15,213 bases of DNA from Phycisphaerales bacterium UBA2421 (GTDB taxonomy: Bacteria > Planctomycetota > Phycisphaerae > Tepidisphaerales > Tepidisphaeraceae), in contig DDRH01000010.1 of NCBI GenBank assembly GCA_002343075.1, forward strand, positions 109,177 through 124,389, written 5' to 3'. The position numbers and the translations under genes were made by a program. The notes under the pieces are model-generated. The model was not told where the DNA came from. It ran no database searches and saw only the letters and a program-made list of their open reading frames with translations. Position 1 is the stretch's first letter. Every line of letters starts with the position of its first letter. Positions 1-6,397 of this stretch are shown here, piece by piece.

Positions 1-85
1 GTTTGAGCCAACCCCGCCGGGCGGGTAAGTTCCACGCATCAATCAGCCAGTGCAACGTGTGCGTGTCGATGAGTGCCGTGGTCAC
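1..85 (-). CDS. PIN-domain (VapC-like) toxin, N-terminal part only
   Basis: Only the first 28 codons lie in the window; the rest is beyond the left edge. The reading frame starts with GTG and begins VTTALIDTHTLHWLIDAW. The LIDTHTLHWL stretch is typical of the first strand of a PIN domain, with Asp7 as the expected first metal-binding acidic residue. Its GTG start overlaps the TGA stop of the preceding antitoxin gene in the 4-bp arrangement GTGA, so the two are almost certainly translationally coupled. By family, PIN toxins of type II modules are Mg-dependent RNases held inactive by the upstream antitoxin. The exact subfamily and RNA target cannot be judged from this fragment. Confidence 0.75.
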   Translation of the reverse strand, partial: MTTALIDTHTLHWLIDAWNLPARRGWLK

Positions 86-402
86 TTGTAGTCCTCAAGA
101 CCGGCGGGAGTTTCGTTGAAATCGTCTGACATGACGATCTCCCCCGCACCGCTGCCGGGTTTGCGGACGAAACCGGGCGGGACGGCGTCGAGAAGATTGA
201 CATGCGTGATGTCGCGCTCGGTCAACGGGTCGCCGGCTGCTAGATCTGCGGTAGAATCGGGATGCGGCGCGAAGCTCGAACAGGAATCGATCGGCTCGAC
301 CGTGACGCGGATGCGCTGATTCGGCGCGAGCGCGACCGGTTCATCAGCGATGATTACTTTGCCATCAAAATGAGCATTCAGGACGACCGTCGGCGAGGTC
401 AT
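82..402 (-). CDS. Antitoxin of a type II PIN toxin-antitoxin pair
   Basis: A 106-residue protein when started at the ATG at 402, whose N-terminus is MTSPTVVLNAHFDGKVI. An in-frame ATG at 447 would add 15 residues that do not look like the family. The AHFDGKVI..DEPVAL.PNQRIRVTVE segment (about residues 8-37) resembles the small beta-rich antitoxins that pair with PIN toxins in planctomycetes and cyanobacteria. The acidic tail IVMSDDFNETPAGLEDYK resembles the toxin-neutralising C-terminus of such proteins. A linker rich in Pro, Ser and Asp joins the two parts. The stop codon overlaps the toxin start. Inferred role: binds and inhibits the toxin and probably autoregulates the operon. No clear Shine-Dalgarno or operator was recognised just upstream. 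Confidence 0.75.
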   Translation of the reverse strand: MTSPTVVLNAHFDGKVIIADEPVALAPNQRIRVTVEPIDSCSSFAPHPDSTADLAAGDPLTERDITHVNLLDAVPPGFVRKPGSGAGEIVMSDDFNETPAGLEDYK

Positions 403-465
403 AACACAAAGTGATGAAGTGACGCCGGAGAAATTCGGGGGAGACAACCCGCGCTGGTCGATGGC

Positions 466-1083
466 TTACAGGGCTTGGGCGCCTTGATGAAGCTGCATAA
501 ATCGGATGACGTTCTTGGCGATCATGTCGCACTCAATGTTGAACGCATAGCCGGGCGCGTGGCGGGTGAGGTGGGTGATCTGTCTTGTTGTGGGGATGAG
601 GGCAACTTCAAAATAGTCGTCGGTGAGCGCGGCGATGGTGAGGCTCACGCCGTCGATGGTGATGGAGCCTTGCGGGGTGAGATACCGGGCAAGCGGCTTC
701 GGGACGGCGATGCGCAGACGGCAGTCGTCGTGGCTTTCGGTTAGCGCGAGGAGCGTCGCGACGCCGTCGATATGGCCCTGGACGAAGTGGCCGTCGAGCC
801 GGTCGCCGATGCGCAGGGCGCGCTCGACGTGTACGACATCGCCGGGGACCAGCGCTGCGAGATTGGTGAGGGCGCACGTCTGTGGGACGACATCAAACGA
901 GACGGATTGGGGCGTAACGGTGACAGCGGTGAGGCACACGCCATTGATGGCGATGGAGTCGCCGGGGCGGATGCCGGGTTGATCACCGGCGGTGGGGTCC
1001 ATGGCGATGGTGATCTTCCGCAGCGTGGAGGAATCGACGACTGCGACGACGGGGGCTGAGGCTTGTACGAGTCCGGTGAACAC
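466..1083 (-). CDS. ribE: Riboflavin synthase, alpha subunit
   Basis: A 205-residue cytosolic enzyme catalysing the dismutation of two 6,7-dimethyl-8-ribityllumazine molecules to riboflavin. Both lumazine-binding barrels are visible: the first has SIAINGVCLTAV (about 43-54) and ends in VHVERALRIGDRLDGHFVQGH (84-104); the second has GSITIDGVSLTIA (139-151), ALIPTTRQITHL (161-172) and NIECDMIAKNV (182-192). The GTG at 1083 was chosen because it gives the canonical family start (M/V)FTGLV. The ATG at 1095 would add four residues and would lie inside the -10 box. The usual IPHT motif reads IPTT here. No other rib gene is nearby and no FMN riboswitch is visible. There is no Shine-Dalgarno; a TATGAT box ends 7 nt before the GTG, suggesting a leaderless transcript. 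Confidence 0.95.
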   Translation of the reverse strand: MFTGLVQASAPVVAVVDSSTLRKITIAMDPTAGDQPGIRPGDSIAINGVCLTAVTVTPQSVSFDVVPQTCALTNLAALVPGDVVHVERALRIGDRLDGHFVQGHIDGVATLLALTESHDDCRLRIAVPKPLARYLTPQGSITIDGVSLTIAALTDDYFEVALIPTTRQITHLTRHAPGYAFNIECDMIAKNVIRFMQLHQGAQAL

Positions 1084-1089
1084 TTGGTG

Positions 1090-1096
1090 TATCATA
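1090..1096. promoter_or_regulatory. Overlapping divergent -10 boxes (bidirectional promoter)
   Basis: The 7-mer TATCATA reads TATCAT on the plus strand (1090-1095) and TATGAT on the minus strand (1096-1091). Each hexamer lies 7 nt before a start codon, ATG 1103 for the dehydrogenase and GTG 1083 for riboflavin synthase, the distance expected if transcription starts on the first base of the codon. No good -35 was found on either strand; the best are TTGTAC at 1063 with 21-bp spacing (plus) and TTCCGC at 1120-1115 (minus). Shared symmetric -10 elements are known to drive divergent transcription in bacteria. The assignment is inference from sequence. Confidence 0.45.
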
Positions 1097-1102
1097 GCAC
1101 GC

Positions 1103-1930
1103 ATGCGGCGAATCGCGGAAATGGTGGTGGTGATCACGGGCGCGTCTGCGGGCATCGGCAGGCAACTGGCGATCGACCTGCACGCGCGCGGAGCGCGGCT
1201 GGCGCTGGCAGCGCGACGCGCACAGAAGCTCGACGCGCTGAACCACGAACTGGGCGGGGGGCATCTGGTGGTGGAGGCCGATGTGTCGCGCCCCGCAGAC
1301 TGCGCGCGACTGATATCGGCAGCGCGCGAGCGGTATGGCAGGATCGATACGCTCATCGCCAATGCCGGTTATGGGTTTCCAGCGACGGTCTGTGAATCCA
1401 CGCCGCAGCAGGTGGAGCAGATTTTCCGCACCAATGTCTTCGGAAGCATCGATTGCGCGCGGGCAGCGGTGGGCGTGATGCGCGGCCAATCCGCGCGCGA
1501 CGGATTGCGCGGGCAGATCATGATGGTCTCCTCCGGCGCGGCCCGGCGGGGGTTGCCGTTTTTCGGCGTGTATTCAGCGACCAAAGCGGCGCAGCTGTCG
1601 TTGACAGAGGCGATGCGCATCGAACTGGAAGGGGAGGCAATCGCGGTGACCAGCGTGCATCCGATCGGCACTGAGACAGACTTTTTCACAGTCGCCGAAG
1701 CGCTGGGTGTGACAAAAATCCAATCAAACATGCGGCGGAGCTGGCGGCAGCCCGTTGGCCGGGTAACACGCGCGATGGTTCGCGCCATTGCCCGCCCGCG
1801 GCGCGAGGTGTGGACGAGCCAGACAACTCGCGTCGGGCTGGCAGTGAATGCACTATTTCCATCGATCGGCGATGCGGTGATGCGGAAACAGAAGCGCGAG
1901 ATTGACGCATTGAACGCGTCGGGCAATTGA
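1103..1930 (+). CDS. Short-chain dehydrogenase/reductase (classical SDR)
   Basis: A 275-residue Rossmann-fold NAD(P)-dependent oxidoreductase. Visible motifs are the glycine-rich cofactor loop TGASAGIG (12-19), the NAG motif (87-89), the catalytic Ser in MMVSSG (143/144), and YSATK carrying Tyr157 and Lys161. Arg residues after the second strand (RRAQK, 38-42) favour NADP(H), an inference. VHPIGTETDF (185-194) is the usual post-catalytic PG-type segment. The C-terminus past residue 210 is basic and variable, as in the DltE/YqjQ-like group of SDRs that act on unknown substrates. The start is ATG 1103; ATG 1121, seven codons in, is an alternative that begins directly at the first beta strand. 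It is divergent from riboflavin synthase; substrate unknown. Confidence 0.9.
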   Translation: MRRIAEMVVVITGASAGIGRQLAIDLHARGARLALAARRAQKLDALNHELGGGHLVVEADVSRPADCARLISAARERYGRIDTLIANAGYGFPATVCESTPQQVEQIFRTNVFGSIDCARAAVGVMRGQSARDGLRGQIMMVSSGAARRGLPFFGVYSATKAAQLSLTEAMRIELEGEAIAVTSVHPIGTETDFFTVAEALGVTKIQSNMRRSWRQPVGRVTRAMVRAIARPRREVWTSQTTRVGLAVNALFPSIGDAVMRKQKREIDALNASGN

Positions 1931-1932
1931 AG

Positions 1933-1970
1933 CAACCGGCGGGCGCGGCGTTATGCCAGCTTGCCGGTTG
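1933..1970. terminator. Inverted repeat between convergent gene ends, possible terminator
   Basis: CAACCGGC (1933-1940) and GCCGGTTG (1963-1970) form an 8-bp perfect inverted repeat with a 22-nt loop. It spans the stop of the LD-carboxypeptidase gene and lies just after the SDR stop. There is no T-run on either side, so it is not a classical intrinsic terminator; it may be a weak bidirectional one or an RNA-stabilising hairpin. Confidence 0.3.
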
Positions 1971-2961
1971 AGGTGAACCAATCCCATTCTTTCAGAGATA
2001 GCACGCCATCGGTTCCCAGAGAGTATCGTGCGCCGAGTGGGAGTGGCGCGAAATGCGGGCCGTGCCCCACCGGCAGGCCAATAGCGATCGGCAGGTTGCG
2101 CCGAGTGCCGATCGCGGTGAAGACTTCTCGCAGCAGATCATCGAGTGCATAGGTCGGCCGCAGCGGCTGCCGGGGAAAGCTGCCGCTGGCGAGATCATTC
2201 GGGCTTGCGCTCGCGGCGGCACAGGTTTGGGTTTCGTCGGCGCAGTGCGTGAAATCGCCCAGGACGACTGCGGCGCAGGTGTCGAGCAGGCCGGCTTGCT
2301 CGAGGTGGGTCATCATCCGGTCGATGCGATAATACGGTTCGGAAAGGTCTTCAAGAAAGAGGATGTGAGGCTGCCGCAGCGGAGCGAACGCGCTGCCGGC
2401 AAGTGTCTGCCACAGGCTTAGATTTCCGCCGACGAGTGGGGCTTCGACCGCTGCAGACGGCGGCGGCGTGAGCCACCGCAACGGCCGGTTGCCCCAGGGC
2501 CATTTGACGGTGGACGAGCCATTCACTGCGTCAAGTGTAGCGTGCCAATCCTGCTGCGGAAGTGTGGTGAAATTGCCAGCGGCGGGCATCACTGCGTGAA
2601 GTGTGCTCCAGTTCCACCGCTGCCTTACGAATTCGTGGGTGACGGTGACATCGGAATAGCCGACGAGCAGTTTCTTCGATGGCACGCCGCGCTCTGATGT
2701 GAGCCGGTCGAGCAGAGGGAGTGTCTTAGCAGCCCCATATCCGCCTCGGGCGCACCAGATGATGTCGATCGATGGGTCATGGGCATACACCATCATCGCC
2801 TGCGCGCGGGCGGCATCGGTGCCAGCGTGGAGCCAGTGTGTCGAGAGCACATCGGGATGAACCACAACATCAAAGCCTGCAGCGCGCAAAAACGATTCGC
2901 CCGCGGCAAACTCCACGGGAGGCACAACGCTCGATAACGCGACGATTCCGACCTTGGGCAT
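1951..2961 (-). CDS. S66-family LD-carboxypeptidase (LdcA/MccF type)
   Basis: A 336-residue serine peptidase family member. The whole S66 pattern is present: ARGGYGAAKTLPLLD (71-85), the nucleophile Ser103 in GYSDVT, GGNLSLWQTLAG (178-189), the acid Glu208 in FLEDLSEPYYRIDR, and the catalytic His300 in GLPVGHGP. LdcA enzymes remove the terminal D-Ala from murein tetrapeptides during peptidoglycan recycling; MccF relatives cleave microcin C-like acyl-adenylates. A strong Shine-Dalgarno AAGGAG (2972-2967) lies 5 nt before the ATG, and only 32 bp separate it from spmB, so it is the third gene of the spmA-spmB operon. No signal peptide is visible, which fits the cytoplasmic recycling enzyme. The operon context favours a cell-wall role over an immunity role. 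Confidence 0.9.
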   Translation of the reverse strand: MPKVGIVALSSVVPPVEFAAGESFLRAAGFDVVVHPDVLSTHWLHAGTDAARAQAMMVYAHDPSIDIIWCARGGYGAAKTLPLLDRLTSERGVPSKKLLVGYSDVTVTHEFVRQRWNWSTLHAVMPAAGNFTTLPQQDWHATLDAVNGSSTVKWPWGNRPLRWLTPPPSAAVEAPLVGGNLSLWQTLAGSAFAPLRQPHILFLEDLSEPYYRIDRMMTHLEQAGLLDTCAAVVLGDFTHCADETQTCAAASASPNDLASGSFPRQPLRPTYALDDLLREVFTAIGTRRNLPIAIGLPVGHGPHFAPLPLGARYSLGTDGVLSLKEWDWFTSTGKLA

Positions 2962-2993
2962 CCACTCTCCTTACGCGGTTCCGGGGGGATGGG

Positions 2994-3536
2994 TCAACCC
3001 AGCATCCACTGCACAACATAGACCGCGAGAACGATCGCCACGATATCCGCAGTGAGTCCCGCGGCGACCGCGTGGCGCGTCTTGCGCACGCCCACCGCGC
3101 CGAAGTATACGGCGATGACATAAAAGGTGGTTTCCGTGCTACCGAAAATAGTTGCGGCAATTTGCGTGATGACAGAGTTCGTGCCGTGTTGCGCCTGAAT
3201 GTCCACGAGCACCGCTGCCGACCCGCTGCCACTGAGTGGACGGACGATTGCCATCGGCAACACTTCAGGCGGAAATCCGATCGCGCTCAGCGGCGCTCTG
3301 AGAGTCTCAACCAACATCTCCATCGCGCCACTGGCGCGAAACATCGCGATCGCAAACAGGATTGCCACGAGATAAGGGATGATGCGAATGGAAACGTCAA
3401 AGCCCTCTCGGGCCCCTTCAATAAAAGTCTCGTATACCGGCACGCGACGAAGCAAGCCATAGAGCGGCAGGCCAACGAGCAACAGCACCAGGATCCACAA
3501 GCCCGAGAGCTCAACGATGTCCTTGTAGGCGCTCAT
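2994..3536 (-). CDS. spmB: SpmB-like membrane protein (Gate domain)
   Basis: A 180-residue integral membrane protein close in length and pattern to Bacillus SpmB. Shared signatures include GLPLYGLLRRVPVYETFIEG (about 22-41), IIPYLVAILFAIAMFRASGA (52-71), MAIVRPLSGSGSAAVL, and GSTETTFYVIAVYFGAVG near residue 130. Four to five hydrophobic segments are visible. In Bacillus, SpmA and SpmB are needed for proper dehydration of the spore core; the transported substrate is unknown, and homologues occur in many non-sporulating bacteria. The ATG overlaps the spmA stop by 4 bp (ATGA), and a Shine-Dalgarno GGAGG (3548-3544) lies 7 nt upstream inside spmA, so translation is coupled. It probably works with SpmA as a pair in the inner membrane. 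Confidence 0.9.
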   Translation of the reverse strand: MSAYKDIVELSGLWILVLLLVGLPLYGLLRRVPVYETFIEGAREGFDVSIRIIPYLVAILFAIAMFRASGAMEMLVETLRAPLSAIGFPPEVLPMAIVRPLSGSGSAAVLVDIQAQHGTNSVITQIAATIFGSTETTFYVIAVYFGAVGVRKTRHAVAAGLTADIVAIVLAVYVVQWMLG

Positions 3537-4546
3537 TTTACCACCTCCGTAGCTTCCTGAATGGATGACGCCTGCCGGAAGCCGGGCAGCCTGGAAAGCA
3601 ATTTAGTCACAACGATCGCGACGATCAGCGATATGCCCGTCACAATCATGATCGGGATAAAGACCCGCATGGACGACATGCCCATCACGGCCACCAGCGT
3701 CGCCGACGGCAGCAGTTGCACGCCGGCAGTATTCATCGCCAGGAGCATGACCATGGGATTGCTCGCCGTGTCTTTCTTCGGGTTTATGGTCTGCAGTTGT
3801 TCCATCGCCTTGATGCCCATCGGCGTGGCGGCGTTGCCCAAGCCGAGCATGTTGGCTGCCAGATTCATTGCAATCATCCCCAGCGCCGGATGTCCCTTGG
3901 GGACTTCGGGAAACAAGAGCCGCAAGAAAGGTTGTACGAGCATCACGAAGATGCTGATCAGGCCCGATGCTTCGGCAATTTTCATCAGCCCCATCCACAG
4001 CGCAAAGATTCCGATGAAACCCAACGCAAGCGTGGCGGCCGTCTTTGCAAAGTCGAAGGCGGCAGTGGTAATCGCGCGTAACTTGACGAAGCGGACCGCA
4101 GGGAGTTCCAGCCGCACATTGACGCGCTGCGCCATGGCCTGAGTTGATATGCCGGGTTCAAGATCGAGCACGCGCGCCCGCAAGATCTTGTTGGATTCAT
4201 CACTGAAAGCGCGGATTGCCGCCAGTGGTGCAGGCAACGACGTCTCGGTGATTCGCAGTTCGTAGCCGTCGGGCAACCTGACCAACTCTGCGGCCGCGGA
4301 GAGGTCGGTTGCACCTGCCGTGTCGTTTCCGGCGAAATGGGCTGCGAGGTCGCCCGCGGGAAGGTGAACGCTGACCCTGACCGGTTTGTCTCCGACGCCC
4401 CTGTCATCCAACGTGTTGGGCAGTTCGAGGGCGACCGGCAACGGACGGCCGTTTGCATAGCGGTCCTCGGAGAGGTCGGTAAAGTCAAACCAGAGCGCGA
4501 ATCCCAGCGCCGCAAGCAGCAGTGCTGACCAGACGTAATTCATCAT
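3533..4546 (-). CDS. spmA: SpmA-like membrane protein with an extracytoplasmic insertion
   Basis: A 337-residue membrane protein whose C-terminal part (about 160-315) matches SpmA: ALWMGLMKIAEASGL (182-196), LLFPEVPKGHPALGMIAMN (210-228), and the hallmark GLGNAATPMGIKAMEQ (235-250), then MNTAGVQLLPSATLVAV. Residues 5-20 form a first membrane segment, as in Bacillus SpmA. Between that segment and the Gate-like core lies an extra hydrophilic region of about 130 residues (25-155), absent from the roughly 196-residue Bacillus protein. It includes two ELP-type beta stretches (VALELPN, VRLELPAVRF) and probably faces the periplasm. It is the first gene of the spmA-spmB-LD-carboxypeptidase operon. 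ATG 4546 is followed by a second ATG; no Shine-Dalgarno is visible. The function of the insert is unknown. Confidence 0.88.
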   Translation of the reverse strand: MMNYVWSALLLAALGFALWFDFTDLSEDRYANGRPLPVALELPNTLDDRGVGDKPVRVSVHLPAGDLAAHFAGNDTAGATDLSAAAELVRLPDGYELRITETSLPAPLAAIRAFSDESNKILRARVLDLEPGISTQAMAQRVNVRLELPAVRFVKLRAITTAAFDFAKTAATLALGFIGIFALWMGLMKIAEASGLISIFVMLVQPFLRLLFPEVPKGHPALGMIAMNLAANMLGLGNAATPMGIKAMEQLQTINPKKDTASNPMVMLLAMNTAGVQLLPSATLVAVMGMSSMRVFIPIMIVTGISLIVAIVVTKLLSRLPGFRQASSIQEATEVVK

Positions 4547-4584
4547 CGTGCGGCCAAGCTACCATCGCCGGTCGATCAGCGAGC

Positions 4585-4590
4585 ATTGTA
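4585..4590 (-). promoter_or_regulatory. Candidate -10 box for the spmA operon
   Basis: On the minus strand TACAAT (4590-4585) is a 5/6 match to the -10 consensus and predicts a transcript start near 4578, giving a leader of about 31 nt before spmA. The -35 is poor (TTTTCT at 17 bp). It lies back to back with the promoter of the sigma-54 regulator gene, so the 108-bp gap 4547-4654 would be a divergent control region. Confidence 0.35.
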
Positions 4591-4618
4591 TCGCGGTTCT
4601 CGCCATCAGAAAATTTGA

Positions 4619-4648
4619 TTGCACACAGGGCGGGCACGAGCGTATTAT
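4619..4648 (+). promoter_or_regulatory. Sigma-70-type promoter of the GAF-AAA+-Fis regulator gene
   Basis: TTGCAC (4619-4624), an 18-bp spacer, and TATTAT (4643-4648). Only 6 nt separate the -10 from ATG 4655, so the predicted start of transcription coincides with the A of the start codon. No Shine-Dalgarno is present. This predicts a leaderless mRNA and sigma-70 control of the activator gene itself. Confidence 0.6.
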
Positions 4649-4654
4649 CTAGGC

Positions 4655-6280
4655 ATGGAAGCACCACACCTGCGCAAGCCTGCAGCGGCGGGGGGCACCG
4701 ATCTGACTACTTTGATGGCAATTGGGGAGATCTTGTCCGAATCGCTTGAACTGCGGCAGGCATTTCCAAAAGTGATGCAAGTCATTTCAGATCAGAGAGT
4801 TATGCGTCGTGGAACTCTCATATTGCTGGACGAATCGACCGGTCGATTGCGCACGGAGGCAGCAATCGGGTTAACACCCGAGGATATTCAAAAGAACCGA
4901 TTTATGGTCGGTGAAGGGGTTACCGGCAGCGTTGTGGCGACGGGTCGGTCGCGCGTGGTGGCCGACGTTCGCAAAGAACCGGACTTTCTGAACCGGACAG
5001 GTCGGCTGGCCAACGAACCCGCCGGAACCGCCATCAGCTTTTTCTGTGTACCGATTCGCATTGAGAACCGCGTCGCCGGGGCGTTGGCGATCGATAAGCC
5101 CTTTCAGTCTGACGAGCAACTGCAGTCAGACCTTGTTTTCCTCGAGATTGTGGCGGCACTGCTAGCCCAGGCGATCCAGATCAACCGGATGGTGATGCGC
5201 GAAAAGACCGAACTTCTGGAAGAGAACGCCCAGTTACGGTCGCAGATTCGCGACCGCTTTAAGTTTGAAAACATCATCGGTGACGCGCCCGCGATGCAGG
5301 AGGTTTTTGCAACGGTTGGCCAGATCGCCAACAGCCGGGCGACCGTGTTGCTGCTGGGCGAAACCGGCACCGGGAAGGAAGTGATCGCCAAGGCGATTCA
5401 CTACAACTCCCCGCGACGAGATAAGCCATTCATCCGTGTGAACTGCGGCGCGCTCACGGGCACGCTTCTGGAGAGCGAGCTGTTTGGCCATGTGAAGGGG
5501 AGCTTTACCGGGGCGATTCGCGACAAGATTGGCCGATTTGAAGCCGCCGACGCGGGTTCGATCTTCCTGGACGAGATAGGCACGATGGAACCTCAGTTGC
5601 AGGTGAAGTTGTTGCGCGTCCTGCAGGAGCGCGAGTTTGAGCGTGTGGGCGATACCGCCGTGGTGAAGGTCGATGTACGCGTGATCGCCGCAACGAATGT
5701 TGATTTGCAGGAGGAAGTGGCCAAGGGCACATTTCGCGAAGACTTGTTTTACCGCCTGAATGTCGTACCGATCTATCTGCCGCCGCTGCGCAATCGGCGA
5801 GAAGATGTGCCACGGCTGATCGACCATTTCCTGGACAAGTTCAACGGCGTGAATGGTCGGAACCTGAAGAAGATCAGCAGGGAAATGCTGAGTATTCTCA
5901 TGCGTTATCCGTGGCCGGGCAACGTCCGCGAGCTGGAAAATGCGATTGAGAGGGCAGTCGTTCTGAGCAACGGCGACGAGTTTGGCGAGGAACTCTTGCC
6001 GCTAAACATCCGCATGTTCGCCCAGCAGCGCCGCCAGAGCCAGTCAACCGAGTCGCTAGAAAGTCTGATCAAGCGGCTGGCCGATCAGGCGATTGTGGAC
6101 TACGAAATGCGCGAGGGGCATATCTATCAACTGGTAATTGATCAGATCGAAGCCGCACTGATTGAGCGAGCGTTAGCCCGCTGCAACAACGTCAAAACCA
6201 AAGCAGCAGATTTTCTGGGAATCAACCGCAATACGTTGAACAAGAAGGTGAAGGAGCTGGGGATTGATACGGAGGAGTGA
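4655..6280 (+). CDS. Sigma-54-dependent transcriptional activator (GAF-AAA+-Fis)
   Basis: A 541-residue bacterial enhancer-binding protein of the NifA/NorR layout. An N-terminal GAF-type sensory domain (about 15-175) includes GEGVTGSVVATGRSRVVADV (86-105). It is followed by a short helical linker (180-200), the central AAA+ domain (about 203-435), and a Fis-type helix-turn-helix (500-537, ALARCNNVKTKAADFLGINR). The AAA+ motifs are the Walker A GETGTGKE (235-242), the sigma-54 contact loop GSFTGA (282-287, Ala to Ser against the usual GAFTGA), the Walker B IFLDEIG (303-309), RVIAATN (342-348), FREDLFYRLN (360-369) and YPWPGNVRELENAIERA (418-434). By family it hydrolyses ATP to open sigma-54 promoters in response to a small ligand bound by GAF; the ligand is unknown. 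The start at 4655 fits the promoter position. A candidate sigma-54 site lies 43 bp after its stop. Confidence 0.95.
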   Translation: MEAPHLRKPAAAGGTDLTTLMAIGEILSESLELRQAFPKVMQVISDQRVMRRGTLILLDESTGRLRTEAAIGLTPEDIQKNRFMVGEGVTGSVVATGRSRVVADVRKEPDFLNRTGRLANEPAGTAISFFCVPIRIENRVAGALAIDKPFQSDEQLQSDLVFLEIVAALLAQAIQINRMVMREKTELLEENAQLRSQIRDRFKFENIIGDAPAMQEVFATVGQIANSRATVLLLGETGTGKEVIAKAIHYNSPRRDKPFIRVNCGALTGTLLESELFGHVKGSFTGAIRDKIGRFEAADAGSIFLDEIGTMEPQLQVKLLRVLQEREFERVGDTAVVKVDVRVIAATNVDLQEEVAKGTFREDLFYRLNVVPIYLPPLRNRREDVPRLIDHFLDKFNGVNGRNLKKISREMLSILMRYPWPGNVRELENAIERAVVLSNGDEFGEELLPLNIRMFAQQRRQSQSTESLESLIKRLADQAIVDYEMREGHIYQLVIDQIEAALIERALARCNNVKTKAADFLGINRNTLNKKVKELGIDTEE

Positions 6281-6287
6281 GGCTGCG

Positions 6288-6331
6288 GGGGTGGCACGCC
6301 GGTGGGCGTGAGAGGCACGCCGTGGCACCCC
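6288..6331. repeat. Nested GC-rich inverted repeat after the regulator gene
   Basis: GGGGTG (6288-6293) pairs with CACCCC (6326-6331). Inside, CACGCC (6295-6300), GGCGTG (6305-6310) and a second CACGCC (6316-6321) give two mutually exclusive hairpins that share the middle arm. There is no T-run directly after. It may stop transcription out of the regulator gene or protect its 3' end. GC-rich intergenic palindromes with GTGGCAC-type arms are frequent in planctomycete genomes (general knowledge, not searched). Confidence 0.4.
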
Positions 6332-6337
6332 TTTCGC
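6323..6337 (+). promoter_or_regulatory. Candidate sigma-54 (-24/-12) promoter
   Basis: TGGCACCCCTTTCGC keeps the key GG-N10-GC geometry (GG 6324-6325, GC 6336-6337). It matches the sigma-54 core TGGCAC-N5-TTGC with one mismatch in the -12 tetramer (TCGC). It lies 43 bp downstream of the gene for a sigma-54 activator. Transcription would begin near 6348-6350 and cover the structured region 6398-6520. It overlaps an inverted repeat, so the match could be incidental. Confidence 0.35.
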
Positions 6338-6352
6338 GATTTTGCCGCGAAA
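6332..6352. repeat. 7-bp stem-loop TTTCGCG/CGCGAAA
   Basis: TTTCGCG (6332-6338) and CGCGAAA (6346-6352) form a perfect 7-bp stem with a 7-nt loop, directly abutting the GC-rich repeat before it. It could be part of a composite terminator or a protein-binding site over the -12 region of the sigma-54-like site. Confidence 0.35.
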
Positions 6353-6368
6353 TCCTCTCAGAAACATA

Positions 6369-6397
6369 TTGACACGGCGGGGCAGTCTTGTCACAAT
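6369..6397 (+). promoter_or_regulatory. Sigma-70-like promoter before the structured region
   Basis: A perfect TTGACA (6369-6374), a 17-bp spacer and CACAAT (6392-6397, 4/6). The predicted transcript start near 6404 falls at the beginning of the nested inverted repeats at 6398-6520, and no open reading frame with family resemblance follows for 500 bp. This is what a promoter of a small RNA would look like. Confidence 0.45.

Noticed and set aside
1084..1102. An FMN riboswitch in front of riboflavin synthase
   Set aside because: The gap to the divergent gene is about 19 bp, far too short for the RFN element of over 100 nt.
1096..1362. An N-terminally extended riboflavin synthase starting at 1362
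   Set aside because: The added 90 or so residues are Ser/Arg/Ala-rich, lie antisense to the SDR cofactor-binding region, and precede the canonical FTGLV start of the family.
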